Counted from the first letter of the stretch, positions 8,901 to 17,734 are shown. The stretch: 64,000 nt of DNA from CAZSLC01 sp964607675 (GCA_964607675.1 CAZSLC010000004.1:1-64000); one strand, 5' to 3'. A program made the numbers and translations. Notes: generated by a model from the letters alone, not told the origin.

Positions 8901-8908
8901 TACCTTTG
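8901..8908 (+). promoter_or_regulatory. -7 promoter element for the thrS-infC-rpmI-rplT operon
   Basis: TACCTTTG matches the Bacteroidota -7 consensus and lies 26 bp before the thrS ATG. It is only 13 bp from the divergent -7 box of the DUF4199 gene, so the two upstream promoter regions overlap. Confidence 0.65.
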
Positions 8909-8934
8909 CATGTTGAATTGAAAACTATATAAAA

Positions 8935-10869
8935 ATGATAAATATTACATTTCCAGACGGTGGAGTCCGTCAATTTGAAAAAGGCGTTACCCCCTACCAA
9001 GTAGCGCAACAAATTTCTTCTCGACTTGCTTCTGAGGTGTTAGCAGCGAGTGTTGATGGTGAAATATTCGATTTGCAGCGTCATATTCTTGACGATTCAC
9101 ATTTGAAATTATACAAATGGGATGATCAAGAGGGGAAACAAGCGTTTTGGCACTCATCTTCCCACTTGATGGCAGAGGCTCTCGAGGCTTTATATCCTGG
9201 TATTAAATTTGGAATAGGACCATCTATTGAGAGTGGTTTTTATTATGATGTTGATCTTGGTGATAAGACAATCACAGATGCAGATCTAACTAAAATAGAG
9301 AATAAAATGATAGAGCTTGCTCGTCAAAAGCAATCTTTCGTAAGAAGGGATGTTACAAAAGAAGAGGCTCTTGAGACCTATACAAAAAAAGGTGATCAGT
9401 ATAAGTGTGAGTTGATAAGAGATTTAAAAGATGGTACCATTACATTTTATACAAACGGAGACTTCACCGATTTGTGTCGTGGTCCACATATTATCGACAC
9501 ATCAGTTATTAAAGCTGTAAAACTAACATCCATTGCGGGTGCATATTGGCGAGGCAACGAGCATAATAAGATGCTTACAAGGATATACGGCATCACATTC
9601 CCACAGAAAAAATTGTTAGATGAATATTTGGTATTACTTGAAGAGGCTAAGAAAAGGGATCACAGAAAATTAGGTAAAGAGCTCGAATTATTTACCTTCT
9701 CCTCTAAAGTTGGGCAAGGGTTGCCTTTGTGGTTGCCAAGGGGTGCTGCATTGAGAGAGAGGTTGGAGATGTTTTTGAAAAAGGTACAAAAATCTTATGG
9801 CTATCTACCTGTGATAACTCCCCATATCGGGCAAAAAGAGTTGTATGTTACATCTGGCCACTACGCCAAATATGGTGCAGATTCTTTTCAACCAATACAT
9901 ACCCCTCAGGAGGGTGAAGAGTTTTTACTAAAACCGATGAACTGCCCTCACCATTGCGAAATTTATAGATCAAAACCCCGTTCATACAAAGATTTACCAT
10001 TGAGATTTGCTGAATTTGGCACAGTATATAGATATGAACAAAGTGGAGAGCTTCACGGGTTGACAAGAGTGAGAGGATTTACACAAGACGATGCACATAT
10101 TTTCTGCCGTCCTGACCAATTGAAAGAGGAGTTTTGCAAAGTTATAGATATAGTATTGTATATATTTAAAACTTTGGATTTTAAAGAATTTACCACACAA
10201 GTATCGTTGAGAGACAAGGTCAACAGAGAAAAATATATAGGGACCGATGAGAATTGGGAAAAAGCTGAGAATGCGATTATTGAGGCTGCCGCAGAGAAAG
10301 GGTTAACAACAGTAATTGAATATGGAGAAGCAGCTTTTTACGGGCCAAAACTTGATTTTATGGTTAAGGATGCAATTGGTCGCAAATGGCAATTAGGGAC
10401 AATTCAAGTTGACTACAATTTACCTGAAAGATTTGAATTGGAATATGTAGGAAGCGACGATCAAAAACATCGTCCTATCATGATTCACAGGGCACCATTC
10501 GGCTCATTAGAAAGGTTTGTTGCTGTATTGATTGAACACACAGGTGGGAAATTCCCGTTGTGGTTAACTCCAGACCAAGTAGCCATACTCCCTATAAGCG
10601 AAAAATTTAATGATTATGCAAAAAAAGTTGGTGAATTACTTAATAATTACGATATTCGCGCCCTAATTGACGATAGAAACGAAACTATTGGAAAGAAGAT
10701 TAGGGAGAATGAATTGAAAAAAATACCATTTTTGCTAATTGTAGGGGAGAAAGAGATGGATCAGTCAAAAGTTTCAGTACGTCGCCAAGGGGAGGGAGAT
10801 AAAGGTCAGATGAGTGTCGAAGAATTTGTCTCACTTATCAATGACGAAGTTAAAAAAATGATAAATTAA
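8935..10869 (+). CDS. thrS: Threonyl-tRNA synthetase
   Basis: ThrRS (644 aa) charges tRNA-Thr. Domains in order are an N-terminal TGS domain (about residues 1-60), the editing domain with the HxxxH site (H73 and H77), the class II catalytic core, and the C-terminal anticodon-binding domain (about 540-640). The zinc-binding cysteine is C337 in KPMNCPHH. Class II motif 2 is visible in FRYRYE-like form (GTVYRYE), and motif 3 carries APFGSLER. The length is standard. It heads the conserved thrS-infC-rpmI-rplT translation operon. Confidence 0.98.
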   Translation: MINITFPDGGVRQFEKGVTPYQVAQQISSRLASEVLAASVDGEIFDLQRHILDDSHLKLYKWDDQEGKQAFWHSSSHLMAEALEALYPGIKFGIGPSIESGFYYDVDLGDKTITDADLTKIENKMIELARQKQSFVRRDVTKEEALETYTKKGDQYKCELIRDLKDGTITFYTNGDFTDLCRGPHIIDTSVIKAVKLTSIAGAYWRGNEHNKMLTRIYGITFPQKKLLDEYLVLLEEAKKRDHRKLGKELELFTFSSKVGQGLPLWLPRGAALRERLEMFLKKVQKSYGYLPVITPHIGQKELYVTSGHYAKYGADSFQPIHTPQEGEEFLLKPMNCPHHCEIYRSKPRSYKDLPLRFAEFGTVYRYEQSGELHGLTRVRGFTQDDAHIFCRPDQLKEEFCKVIDIVLYIFKTLDFKEFTTQVSLRDKVNREKYIGTDENWEKAENAIIEAAAEKGLTTVIEYGEAAFYGPKLDFMVKDAIGRKWQLGTIQVDYNLPERFELEYVGSDDQKHRPIMIHRAPFGSLERFVAVLIEHTGGKFPLWLTPDQVAILPISEKFNDYAKKVGELLNNYDIRALIDDRNETIGKKIRENELKKIPFLLIVGEKEMDQSKVSVRRQGEGDKGQMSVEEFVSLINDEVKKMIN

Positions 10870-10877
10870 TTAAATAT

Positions 10878-10883
10878 AGGAGG
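10878..10883 (+). promoter_or_regulatory. Strong Shine-Dalgarno sequence for infC
   Basis: AGGAGG sits 8 nt before the ATC at 10892. It overlaps the end of an in-frame TAG (10877-10879). SD sequences are otherwise essentially missing before genes in this window, so this site is exceptional and fixes the infC start. Confidence 0.8.
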
Positions 10884-10891
10884 ATAAACAT

Positions 10892-11503
10892 ATCGCAACA
10901 CCAAACAAAAAGCGTCCATTCATCCCTTCAAGGCCGAGGCCAATGGGAGTTAAAAACAACAATAACAGGAGAAATTTCCAAAATGTTAAAAAAGAAGATG
11001 GACCTAATATTAATGAAGAGATAAAAGCCCCACGAGTTAGAGTGGTTGGTGACAATATTCCTGAGCAAGGGATTTATTCTCTTTTTGATGCGTTGAAGCT
11101 TGCTGCAAGTATGGAACTTGATTTGATTGAGATATCTGATAAATCCGATCCTCCTGTGTGTAAGATTCTTGATTACCAAAAGTATATTTATCAACAAAAG
11201 AAGAAAGTAAAAGAGATAAAGGCCAATACTACTAAGGTGACTATAAAGGAGATACGTTTTGGTCCTAACACAGATGAACATGACTTTCAGTTTAAGCTCA
11301 AGCACGCCAAAGGTTTTTTGGAAGAGGGATCAAAAGTGAAGGCGTATGTTTTTTTCAGAGGACGCTCGATTATTTTTTCTGAACAAGGTGAGAAGTTGCT
11401 GCTTAGATTTGCTGTAGAATTGGATGAGTTTGGCAAAGCGGAACAAATGCCTAAACTTGAGGGAAAGAGGATGATAATGATGATTGCTCCAATTAAAAAA
11501 TAA
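10892..11503 (+). CDS. infC: Translation initiation factor IF-3, non-AUG (AUC) start
   Basis: IF-3 binds the 30S subunit, blocks premature 50S joining and checks the start codon. The frame contains the N-domain (about residues 30-95, with the SDPPVCKI motif), a lysine-rich linker, and the C-domain (KEIRFGPNT, KAYVFFRGR). The first ATG (10943) would cut off 17 well-formed residues (ATPNKKRPFIPSRPRP) that lie in frame. The only near-cognate codon properly placed behind the AGGAGG is the ATC at 10892, and an in-frame TAG lies just upstream. A non-AUG start is a known device for IF-3 autoregulation (AUU in E. coli). With this start the protein is 203 aa. The start choice is inference; the identity is firm. 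Confidence 0.9.
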   Translation: MATPNKKRPFIPSRPRPMGVKNNNNRRNFQNVKKEDGPNINEEIKAPRVRVVGDNIPEQGIYSLFDALKLAASMELDLIEISDKSDPPVCKILDYQKYIYQQKKKVKEIKANTTKVTIKEIRFGPNTDEHDFQFKLKHAKGFLEEGSKVKAYVFFRGRSIIFSEQGEKLLLRFAVELDEFGKAEQMPKLEGKRMIMMIAPIKK

Positions 11504-11530
11504 CTGTTTAACCAATTAAATATTGTAACA

Positions 11531-11719
11531 ATGCCCAAAATTAAAACCAACTCCGGAGCAAAAAAGCGTTTTACGCTAACCGGAACTGGAAAAGTGAAGA
11601 GAAAACATGCTTACAAAAGCCACATTCTCACAAAAAAGACAACTAAACAGAAAAGAAATTTGACTCACGTCGCAATGCTTGATGCATGTGATGTTAAGAG
11701 AGTTAAAGCTATGATCTAA
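11531..11719 (+). CDS. rpmI: Ribosomal protein bL35
   Basis: This is a 62-residue, very basic protein beginning MPKIKTNSGAKKRF, the characteristic bL35 N-terminus, with KRKHAYKSHILTKKT in the middle. It is a structural component of the 50S subunit. It lies 27 bp after infC and before rplT, in the universal infC-rpmI-rplT order. Confidence 0.96.
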   Translation: MPKIKTNSGAKKRFTLTGTGKVKRKHAYKSHILTKKTTKQKRNLTHVAMLDACDVKRVKAMI

Positions 11720-11771
11720 TTGTTGTCGCAAATTCAAATTATTGTTTAACTGAATATTTAGCAGAAAAAGA

Positions 11772-11786
11772 CTCTCACAAGGGGAG
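11772..11786 (+). promoter_or_regulatory. Possible leader hairpin ahead of rplT
   Basis: The rpmI-rplT spacer is 95 nt, unusually long for this operon. It contains CTCTC-ACAAG-GGGAG, a 5-bp stem (one G-T pair) with a 5-nt loop, 28 nt before the rplT ATG. L20 represses its own operon by binding leader RNA in other bacteria. Whether this short hairpin is part of such a site is untested. Confidence 0.3.
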
Positions 11787-11814
11787 GGCGCTGATATTCT
11801 TAAAAATTAAAAGT

Positions 11815-12159
11815 ATGCCAAGATCGGTCAATTCGGTTGCTTCAAGAGCACGCCGTAAAAAAATTCTAAAAGAAACCCGCGGTAATTTCTTATCTCGCAA
11901 AAACGTATGGACAGTTGCTAAGAATACATACGAAAAAGGTTTGACTTACGCCTACCGCGATCGTAAAGCCAAAAAACGTAATTTCCGTTCGTTGTGGATT
12001 CAAAGAATCAATGCAGCTGCAAGGATGCATGGTATGAGTTATTCACAATTTATGGGAGCTGTAGCGAAACAAAATGTTGGTTTGAATCGTAAAGTTCTTG
12101 CAGATTTAGCAATGAACAATCCTCAAGCTTTTGAAGCTATTGTAAATTCTGTTAAATAG
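11815..12159 (+). CDS. rplT: Ribosomal protein bL20
   Basis: The 114-residue basic protein starts MPRSVNSVASRARRKKIL and contains RDRKAKKRNFRSLWIQRINAA in two blocks, both diagnostic for bL20. It binds 23S rRNA early in 50S assembly and acts as translational autorepressor of its operon in several bacteria. The gene is followed after 8 bp by lepB, which starts with GTG. Confidence 0.97.
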   Translation: MPRSVNSVASRARRKKILKETRGNFLSRKNVWTVAKNTYEKGLTYAYRDRKAKKRNFRSLWIQRINAAARMHGMSYSQFMGAVAKQNVGLNRKVLADLAMNNPQAFEAIVNSVK

Positions 12160-12167
12160 ACTTATTT

Positions 12168-13511
12168 GTGAAGCAACTTCTCCATAATAAGTGGTTTAAA
12201 TTTGGATTTTGGGCTTTGCTCTATATCCTTTGGGTTATTTGGCTGAATAACTATTGGTGGCTCTTTGGCCTTATAGTTATCTTTGACTTAAATATTACTC
12301 AGAAGGTAAAGTGGGCATTCTGGAAGAAAAAATATAAAGAAGGAGAGAAACACAATGTGTGGCTTGAATGGCTTGATGCCATTATCTTTGCTGTTATTGT
12401 AGTTTCTTTCATAAATATATTTTTTATTCAGGCCTATATGATTCCAACCTCTTCTATGGAAAAAACACTTATGACAGGAGATCATCTTTTCGTAAGTAAA
12501 GTTGCTTATGGTCCCAAAATGCCTCAAAGACCCATTTCTTTTCCGTTTGTACATAATACTATGCCAGTTGTTGGTGGTAAATCATATTCCAATCTAATCA
12601 AGTGTGATTATAAAAGAATTGCTGGTTTTTCAGATGTGCAAAGAGATGATAAAGTAGTATTTTCATTTCCTCATGGCGACACAGTTTTGACTGCTTTCCC
12701 AACAGATGATTATTACACACATGTTAGGATTGAAGGGAGGGAATATACTCAACGAACGTATGGTCCTATTATCGTGAGACCCACTGATAAAATGGATAAT
12801 TATGTAAAGCGTTGTGTTGCTATTGCTGGGGATACGTTACAAGTCATTGATGGCCAGGTATATGTTAATGGAGTTCCACAGGAAAAATATCCTGGTATCC
12901 AGAGCACCTATACCGTAGTAACCAATGGTACCAAGATAAATCCAAAGTTACTTGAAGATTTTAATCTCAATGAGAATGAATTCTGGTACGATTCAACATT
13001 ACCAGGGTATCCTGAGTTTCCAATGAATCAAAATTTGGCAGATGCAATTTCAAAATTTGCTAACGTCGTGAAAGTAACTGAAAATATTGATGTATATCCC
13101 CCTGATTATCCCGATTCCCATCTGATGCTATTTCCGTTTACCGATTATTTCAAATGGACAAGGGACAATTATGGTCCGATTTACATCCCAGCTAAAGGTG
13201 TGACTACACAGTTAAATATCAATAACTTACCCCTTTATAGTAGAATTATTTCTACATATGAGAACAACAAATTAGAAGTCAAAGGTGTAGATATATACAT
13301 CAACGACACCCTCCAAACATCATATACATTTAAGCAAGATTACTACTTTATGATGGGAGACAATAGACACAATTCACTTGACTCAAGATATTGGGGTTTT
13401 GTTCCAGAGGACCACATAGTTGGAAAACCTAGATTTATTTGGTTTTCATCAGATAAGACCAAATCTTTTCCAAAAAACATAAGATGGAATAGATTGTTTA
13501 AGTTTATATAA
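12168..13511 (+). CDS. lepB: Signal peptidase I (long Bacteroidota form)
   Basis: LepB (447 aa) cleaves signal peptides from exported proteins at the outer face of the inner membrane. Hydrophobic helices at about residues 9-25, 28-44 and 63-85 precede the catalytic box B (PTSSMEKTL, nucleophile S96). The general-base lysine is K214 in VKRCVAIAGD, and the C-terminal MGDNRHNSLDSRYWG box closes the active site. Long insertions between the boxes explain the size compared with E. coli LepB (324 aa) and are common in this phylum. The start is GTG at 12168, 8 bp after rplT, since no ATG precedes the first helix. Confidence 0.93.
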   Translation: MKQLLHNKWFKFGFWALLYILWVIWLNNYWWLFGLIVIFDLNITQKVKWAFWKKKYKEGEKHNVWLEWLDAIIFAVIVVSFINIFFIQAYMIPTSSMEKTLMTGDHLFVSKVAYGPKMPQRPISFPFVHNTMPVVGGKSYSNLIKCDYKRIAGFSDVQRDDKVVFSFPHGDTVLTAFPTDDYYTHVRIEGREYTQRTYGPIIVRPTDKMDNYVKRCVAIAGDTLQVIDGQVYVNGVPQEKYPGIQSTYTVVTNGTKINPKLLEDFNLNENEFWYDSTLPGYPEFPMNQNLADAISKFANVVKVTENIDVYPPDYPDSHLMLFPFTDYFKWTRDNYGPIYIPAKGVTTQLNINNLPLYSRIISTYENNKLEVKGVDIYINDTLQTSYTFKQDYYFMMGDNRHNSLDSRYWGFVPEDHIVGKPRFIWFSSDKTKSFPKNIRWNRLFKFI

Positions 13512-13516
13512 AAAGA

Positions 13517-13548
13517 TTTGCAAAATTGATAAAAAATGGGGATATTTG
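13517..13548 (+). promoter_or_regulatory. Promoter for rpmB-rpmG-DUF4295
   Basis: TTTG at 13517-13520 is followed after 20 bp by GATATTTG at 13541-13548, a 7/8 match to TAnnTTTG. The start codon is 39 bp further on. The -7 box is bracketed by GGGG and CCCC, which could form a small hairpin near the transcript start. Confidence 0.6.
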
Positions 13549-13587
13549 CAGCCCCTAAAAATAGAATAATCAAAAAAATAATATACG

Positions 13588-13830
13588 ATGGCAAGAGTTT
13601 GTCAAATTACAGGAAAGAAAAGGATGATCGGAAACAATGTTTCCCACTCTAAACGTCGCACAAAACGCGTGTTCTCACCAAATTTGAAAACCAAACGTTT
13701 CTGGTTTGAAGAAGAACAAAGATTTGTTACCTTGAAAGTTTCTACTTCAGGGATTAGAACTATAAATAAAAATGGCTTAGCAGCTTCTATTAGAGCAGCT
13801 CAAGCTAAGGGTTTAATCGACTTAGTATAA
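13588..13830 (+). CDS. rpmB: Ribosomal protein bL28
   Basis: This 80-residue basic protein starts MARVCQITGKKRMIGNNVSHS, typical of bL28, and continues with RRTKRVFSPNLKTKRFW. It is a 50S subunit component. The order rpmB-rpmG-DUF4295 is a conserved cluster in Bacteroidota. Confidence 0.97.
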   Translation: MARVCQITGKKRMIGNNVSHSKRRTKRVFSPNLKTKRFWFEEEQRFVTLKVSTSGIRTINKNGLAASIRAAQAKGLIDLV

Positions 13831-13837
13831 CAAGATT

Positions 13838-14026
13838 ATGGCAAAGAAAGCAAAAGGTAATAGAATACAAGTTATCCTTGAGTGTACAGAGCAAAGGGAA
13901 TCAGGTGTTGCTGGCATCTCAAGATACATCACTACAAAAAATAAAAAGAACACTACTCAAAGATTGGAGAGAAACAAATACAATCCATATTTGAAAAAAG
14001 TCACTTTACACAAAGAAATTAAATAA
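13838..14026 (+). CDS. rpmG: Ribosomal protein bL33
   Basis: The 62-residue product contains RIQVILECTE and YITTKNKKNT, diagnostic of bL33. It lacks the CxxC pairs of zinc-ribbon L33 forms, having a single cysteine. It lies 7 bp after rpmB and 20 bp before the DUF4295 gene. Confidence 0.95.
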   Translation: MAKKAKGNRIQVILECTEQRESGVAGISRYITTKNKKNTTQRLERNKYNPYLKKVTLHKEIK

Positions 14027-14046
14027 CTCATTAATATTAATACACT

Positions 14047-14208
14047 ATGGCAAAGAAAGCTGTTGCAACATTTAGTGGAGATAGAGCTGCAAAGAGAAAT
14101 TATGTTAAATGCATTCGCATGGACAGATCACCTCGTACAGGCTCATATATCTTCAAGGAGGAGTTAGTCCAAACTGATCAAATAAAAGAGTACTTCGCGA
14201 AGAAATAA
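14047..14208 (+). CDS. DUF4295 small basic protein
   Basis: A 53-residue frame starts at ATG 14047 (MAKKAVATFSGDRAAKRNYV) and ends in AKK before TAA at 14206-14208. The size, basic N-terminus and position directly after rpmB-rpmG match the DUF4295 family found in this cluster across Bacteroidota. It is likely ribosome-associated, but no function is established by the sequence. A strong terminator follows 20 bp later. Confidence 0.88.
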   Translation: MAKKAVATFSGDRAAKRNYVKCIRMDRSPRTGSYIFKEELVQTDQIKEYFAKK

Positions 14209-14228
14209 TCTTAATGAGAATGATTTTT

Positions 14229-14265
14229 AATAGTGGGCAGTCAATAATGATTGCCCACTATTTTT
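14229..14265 (+). terminator. Intrinsic terminator of the rpmB-rpmG-DUF4295 unit
   Basis: AATAGTGGGCA (14229-14239) pairs with TGCCCACTATT (14252-14262), and the inner GTCA/TGAT extends it to a stem of about 15 bp with an ATAA loop. A run of T follows. This is the best terminator in the window and isolates the ribosomal genes from ftsY. Confidence 0.9.
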
Positions 14266-14290
14266 ATGTGTAATTTTCAATATATTATGC

Positions 14291-14298
14291 TATTTTTG
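14291..14298 (+). promoter_or_regulatory. -7 promoter element for ftsY
   Basis: TATTTTTG matches TAnnTTTG and lies 19 bp before the ftsY ATG, just after the upstream terminator. No clear -33 element was seen. Confidence 0.6.
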
Positions 14299-14317
14299 CA
14301 AATCAAATATTATAAAT

Positions 14318-15271
14318 ATGGGTTTGTTCTGGAAAAAAAATAAAGAAGAGAAAAAATTAGAGAGTGATTCTTTAGAAAAGGGATTGACTAAGACCAAGTC
14401 TTCATTTTTTGATAAATTGTCGAGAGCTATAGTTGGCAAGTCTCAAGTTGACGATGATGTCCTTGATGGAATCGAAGAAGCACTTGTAGCTTCAGATATA
14501 GGTGTAGATACCACCTTGAAAATTATTGATTTACTTGAAGAGAGAGTTGCGAAAGATAAATATCTCAACACACAAGAACTAAACACAATTTTAAAAGAAG
14601 AGATATGTTCCCTCCTGAATGTAAATTCTCCCCATTGTGAGACTTTCGATTTTTCAAAAAAACCATACGTGATAATGGTTGTTGGTGTGAATGGAGTTGG
14701 GAAAACAACGACTATTGGGAAGCTTGCATCAAGGCTTAAAGAGTCTGGTAAAAAAGTTCTTTTGGGAGCCGCTGATACCTTCAGAGCAGCAGCAGTTGAG
14801 CAATTGACCGTATGGAGTGAAAGGGCTGGAGTCCCTATCGTTAAACAATCTATGGGATCTGACCCAGCATCAGTTGCTTATGATACTGTGAAATCTGCAG
14901 TTGCTCAAGATGCTGACGTGGTTTTAATAGATACAGCAGGACGTCTCCACAATAAGGTCAATTTGATGAATGAGCTCACTAAAATTAGAAATGTAATGAG
15001 AAAGGTAATACCTGATGCACCACACGAAGTGTTATTAGTATTAGATGGATCTACAGGACAAAATGCCTTCCTTCAAGCTAAAGAATTTACCAAAGCAACA
15101 GATGTTACGGCAATGGCGGTAACAAAATTGGATGGAACTGCAAAGGGGGGAGTTGTCATTGGAATAGCTGATCAATTTCAAATTCCCGTCAAATTTATAG
15201 GGGTTGGTGAAGGTATCAATGATCTTCAAATTTTTGATAAAAAAACATTTATAGATTCTTTATTTAATTAA
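14318..15271 (+). CDS. ftsY: Signal recognition particle receptor FtsY
   Basis: FtsY (317 aa) is the GTPase docking partner of SRP at the membrane. A charged N-terminal stretch is followed by the helical N domain (about residues 30-110) and the G domain, with the P-loop GVNGVGKT (123-130), the DTFRAAA insertion-box motif, DTAGR, and TKLDGTAKGG. The long acidic A domain of E. coli FtsY is absent, as in many bacteria. In many Bacteroidota ftsY directly follows DUF4295; here the link is kept, but a terminator and separate promoter lie between. pheT follows after 2 bp. Confidence 0.97.
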   Translation: MGLFWKKNKEEKKLESDSLEKGLTKTKSSFFDKLSRAIVGKSQVDDDVLDGIEEALVASDIGVDTTLKIIDLLEERVAKDKYLNTQELNTILKEEICSLLNVNSPHCETFDFSKKPYVIMVVGVNGVGKTTTIGKLASRLKESGKKVLLGAADTFRAAAVEQLTVWSERAGVPIVKQSMGSDPASVAYDTVKSAVAQDADVVLIDTAGRLHNKVNLMNELTKIRNVMRKVIPDAPHEVLLVLDGSTGQNAFLQAKEFTKATDVTAMAVTKLDGTAKGGVVIGIADQFQIPVKFIGVGEGINDLQIFDKKTFIDSLFN

Positions 15272-15273
15272 TT

Positions 15274-17733
15274 ATGAATATTTCTTATAATTGGTTGAAG
15301 GAGTATGTCTCTTTTGACCTTGAACCGCAAAAAATATCTGAAATCCTCACATTCATCGGACTTGAAGTGGAGGATATGGAACAAGTTGAAGAGATCCCTG
15401 GAGGCTTACAAGGGGTAGTTGTTGGAGAGGTGATTGAGTGTGACATGCACCCCGATTCAGATCATCTGCATATTACTAAAGTTGCAGTTGGACAACAAGA
15501 ACCATTGAATATAGTATGTGGTGCTCCTAATGTAGCTGCAGGGCAAAAAGTGCTTGTTGCCACTGTTGGCACCAAACTCCCCACTCCTGATGGAGAAGGA
15601 TTTAAAATAAAAAAATCAAAAATAAGAGGAGTTGAATCAGTAGGGATGATTTGTGCAGAAGACGAACTCGGAATAGGCACCTCTCATGAAGGAATTATGG
15701 TTCTTGAATCTTCAGCAATAGTAGGGACCCCTGCAAAAGATTACTTAAAATTGAGTTGTGATACAGTATATACTATTGGACTTACTCCTAATAGAGTTGA
15801 TGGAGCTTCCCATATTGGGGTGGCAAGGGATTTATCTGCTTATTTGAAATTAAACAATCTTGGTGGAGAATTGACATTGCCTGATGTTTCCTCTTTCAAG
15901 GAGGGTGACGGTGATTCCATTAAAGTTTTTGTCGAAGATACAATAGGATCCCCTAGATATGTAGGGATCACAATGAGCGGGGTGAAAATTGCCCCTTCTC
16001 CAGAGTGGTTGAAAATTAAATTGAATACAATAGGAATTAGATCAATCAATAATGTAGTTGATATTACCAATTTCATTCTCCAAGAGACAGGACAGCCACT
16101 ACACTCTTTTGATGCCTCTATGATCGAGGGGGGTGAAGTCCATGTAAAAAGGGCCAACGAAGGTGAAAAGTTTGTTACATTAGATGGAGTTGAGAGAACC
16201 CTTTCATCTGAAGATCTGATGATTTGCAATAAAAAATCCCCCATGTGTATCGCTGGGGTATTTGGTGGCCTCAAATCTGGAGTTACAGATAATACAACTT
16301 CTGTCTTTATTGAAAGTGCTTATTTTAACCCTGTGTCCATCAGAAAAACATCAAAGAGACACACCCTTAAAACAGATGCCTCTTTTAGATATGAGAGAGG
16401 TGCAGATCCTATGATAGCTATGTATGCTGCCAAGAGGGCAGCTTTGCTTATAGAGGAGCTTGCAGGGGGAAAAGTTGTTGGTAAAATAAATGAAGTTTAC
16501 CCTGAGGTTATATCAAAAAACAAGGTGGAAATCAATTTTGACAGGATGGAATCTCTTATCGGCAAGAAAATAGGTGGGGATGTCATTATAAAGATTCTGA
16601 CTTATCTTGATTTTGAGATTATTAAAAGAGATGATAATGGGGCTGAAGTATTGGTTCCATCATATAGAGTTGACGTGACAAGGGAGTGTGATGTTGTTGA
16701 AGAGGTGTTGAGAATATATGGTTACAATAATATAGAACTCCCATCAAATGTAAAGGCATCTATCAATTCAACTCCTAATCCCGATCCAGAGATGGTGAAG
16801 ATGAAAGCGTGTGATCTACTCGCCGCTAACGGGTTTATGGAGTGTATGAATAACTCCCTTACCAAAGGGGATTATTACTCCTCTTTAAAGAGTTTCCCTG
16901 AAGATAATCTTGTTAAAATATTCAATCCTCTTAGCAATGACTTGAATGTAATGAGACAAACACTGCTTTTTAGTGGCCTTGAAGTTATTGCCTATAATCT
17001 AAACAGACAGGCATCAGACTTAAAATTGTTTGAAATGGGTAATGTTTACTCTTATATTCCAAAGCAAGATGTAGAATTGCCACAAAATGACCATTCATCG
17101 TATAAGGAAGAGAGTCACTTGTCTATGTTTTTAGTTGGTAAGGGGACCCAATATTGGAGAAATAAAACGGGTGTGGGTCATTTCTTTACACTCAAAGGTT
17201 ACGTAGAGTTATTATTAAGAAGATTTGGAATGAATCTTTATGATTTCGATTATTCTCAGGCACCTAAGGATCTCTATTCAGAGGGTATTCAATATTCAAT
17301 TAATAATAAAGTCATTGCCACTATTGGCGTTGTGTCTCCCACTATTGCAAAGCGTTTTGATATTAAGCTACCAGTCTTTGCCGCAGATATAAATTGGGGT
17401 CAGTTCTTGAAAATATATTCGCGAAAGAGAGTTAGATATAGTGAGTTGCCTAAGTTCCCAGGGGTAAAGAGAGATCTCGCATTATTGATAGATGACCATA
17501 TTACCTTCGCTCAATTAAGGGAAAAAGCTCTTAAAGTTGAGAAGAAATTGCTACGAAGTGTTGTTTTATTTGATGTTTATAAGGGAGATAAGATACCACA
17601 AGGCAAAAAACAATACGCTATAAGTTATCTTTTAAGAGATGATGAAAAGACTCTGACAGATCAATATGTTGAACAGATTATCAATAAAATACTCGATGCT
17701 TATATCAAAGAGTTTAATGTGTCATTGAGATAA
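15274..17733 (+). CDS. pheT: Phenylalanyl-tRNA synthetase beta subunit
   Basis: PheT (819 aa) forms the alpha2-beta2 PheRS with PheS, whose gene is not in this window. The domains are an N-terminal tRNA-binding OB fold (about residues 40-150, with HPDSDHLHITKV and NIVCGAPNV), the B3/B4 editing module (about 215-370), the B5 domain (about 405-470), the catalytic-like core, and the C-terminal ferredoxin-fold anticodon-binding domain (last 95 residues, starting RYSELPKFPGVKRDLAL). Length is normal. It is translationally close to ftsY upstream and to the UbiA-type gene 1 bp downstream. Confidence 0.97.
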   Translation: MNISYNWLKEYVSFDLEPQKISEILTFIGLEVEDMEQVEEIPGGLQGVVVGEVIECDMHPDSDHLHITKVAVGQQEPLNIVCGAPNVAAGQKVLVATVGTKLPTPDGEGFKIKKSKIRGVESVGMICAEDELGIGTSHEGIMVLESSAIVGTPAKDYLKLSCDTVYTIGLTPNRVDGASHIGVARDLSAYLKLNNLGGELTLPDVSSFKEGDGDSIKVFVEDTIGSPRYVGITMSGVKIAPSPEWLKIKLNTIGIRSINNVVDITNFILQETGQPLHSFDASMIEGGEVHVKRANEGEKFVTLDGVERTLSSEDLMICNKKSPMCIAGVFGGLKSGVTDNTTSVFIESAYFNPVSIRKTSKRHTLKTDASFRYERGADPMIAMYAAKRAALLIEELAGGKVVGKINEVYPEVISKNKVEINFDRMESLIGKKIGGDVIIKILTYLDFEIIKRDDNGAEVLVPSYRVDVTRECDVVEEVLRIYGYNNIELPSNVKASINSTPNPDPEMVKMKACDLLAANGFMECMNNSLTKGDYYSSLKSFPEDNLVKIFNPLSNDLNVMRQTLLFSGLEVIAYNLNRQASDLKLFEMGNVYSYIPKQDVELPQNDHSSYKEESHLSMFLVGKGTQYWRNKTGVGHFFTLKGYVELLLRRFGMNLYDFDYSQAPKDLYSEGIQYSINNKVIATIGVVSPTIAKRFDIKLPVFAADINWGQFLKIYSRKRVRYSELPKFPGVKRDLALLIDDHITFAQLREKALKVEKKLLRSVVLFDVYKGDKIPQGKKQYAISYLLRDDEKTLTDQYVEQIINKILDAYIKEFNVSLR

Positions 17734-17734
17734 A

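Noticed and set aside
15840..16274. Minus-strand open frame of 144 codons
   Set aside because: It is antisense to the conserved B3/B4 region of pheT and has no recognisable features or promoter.
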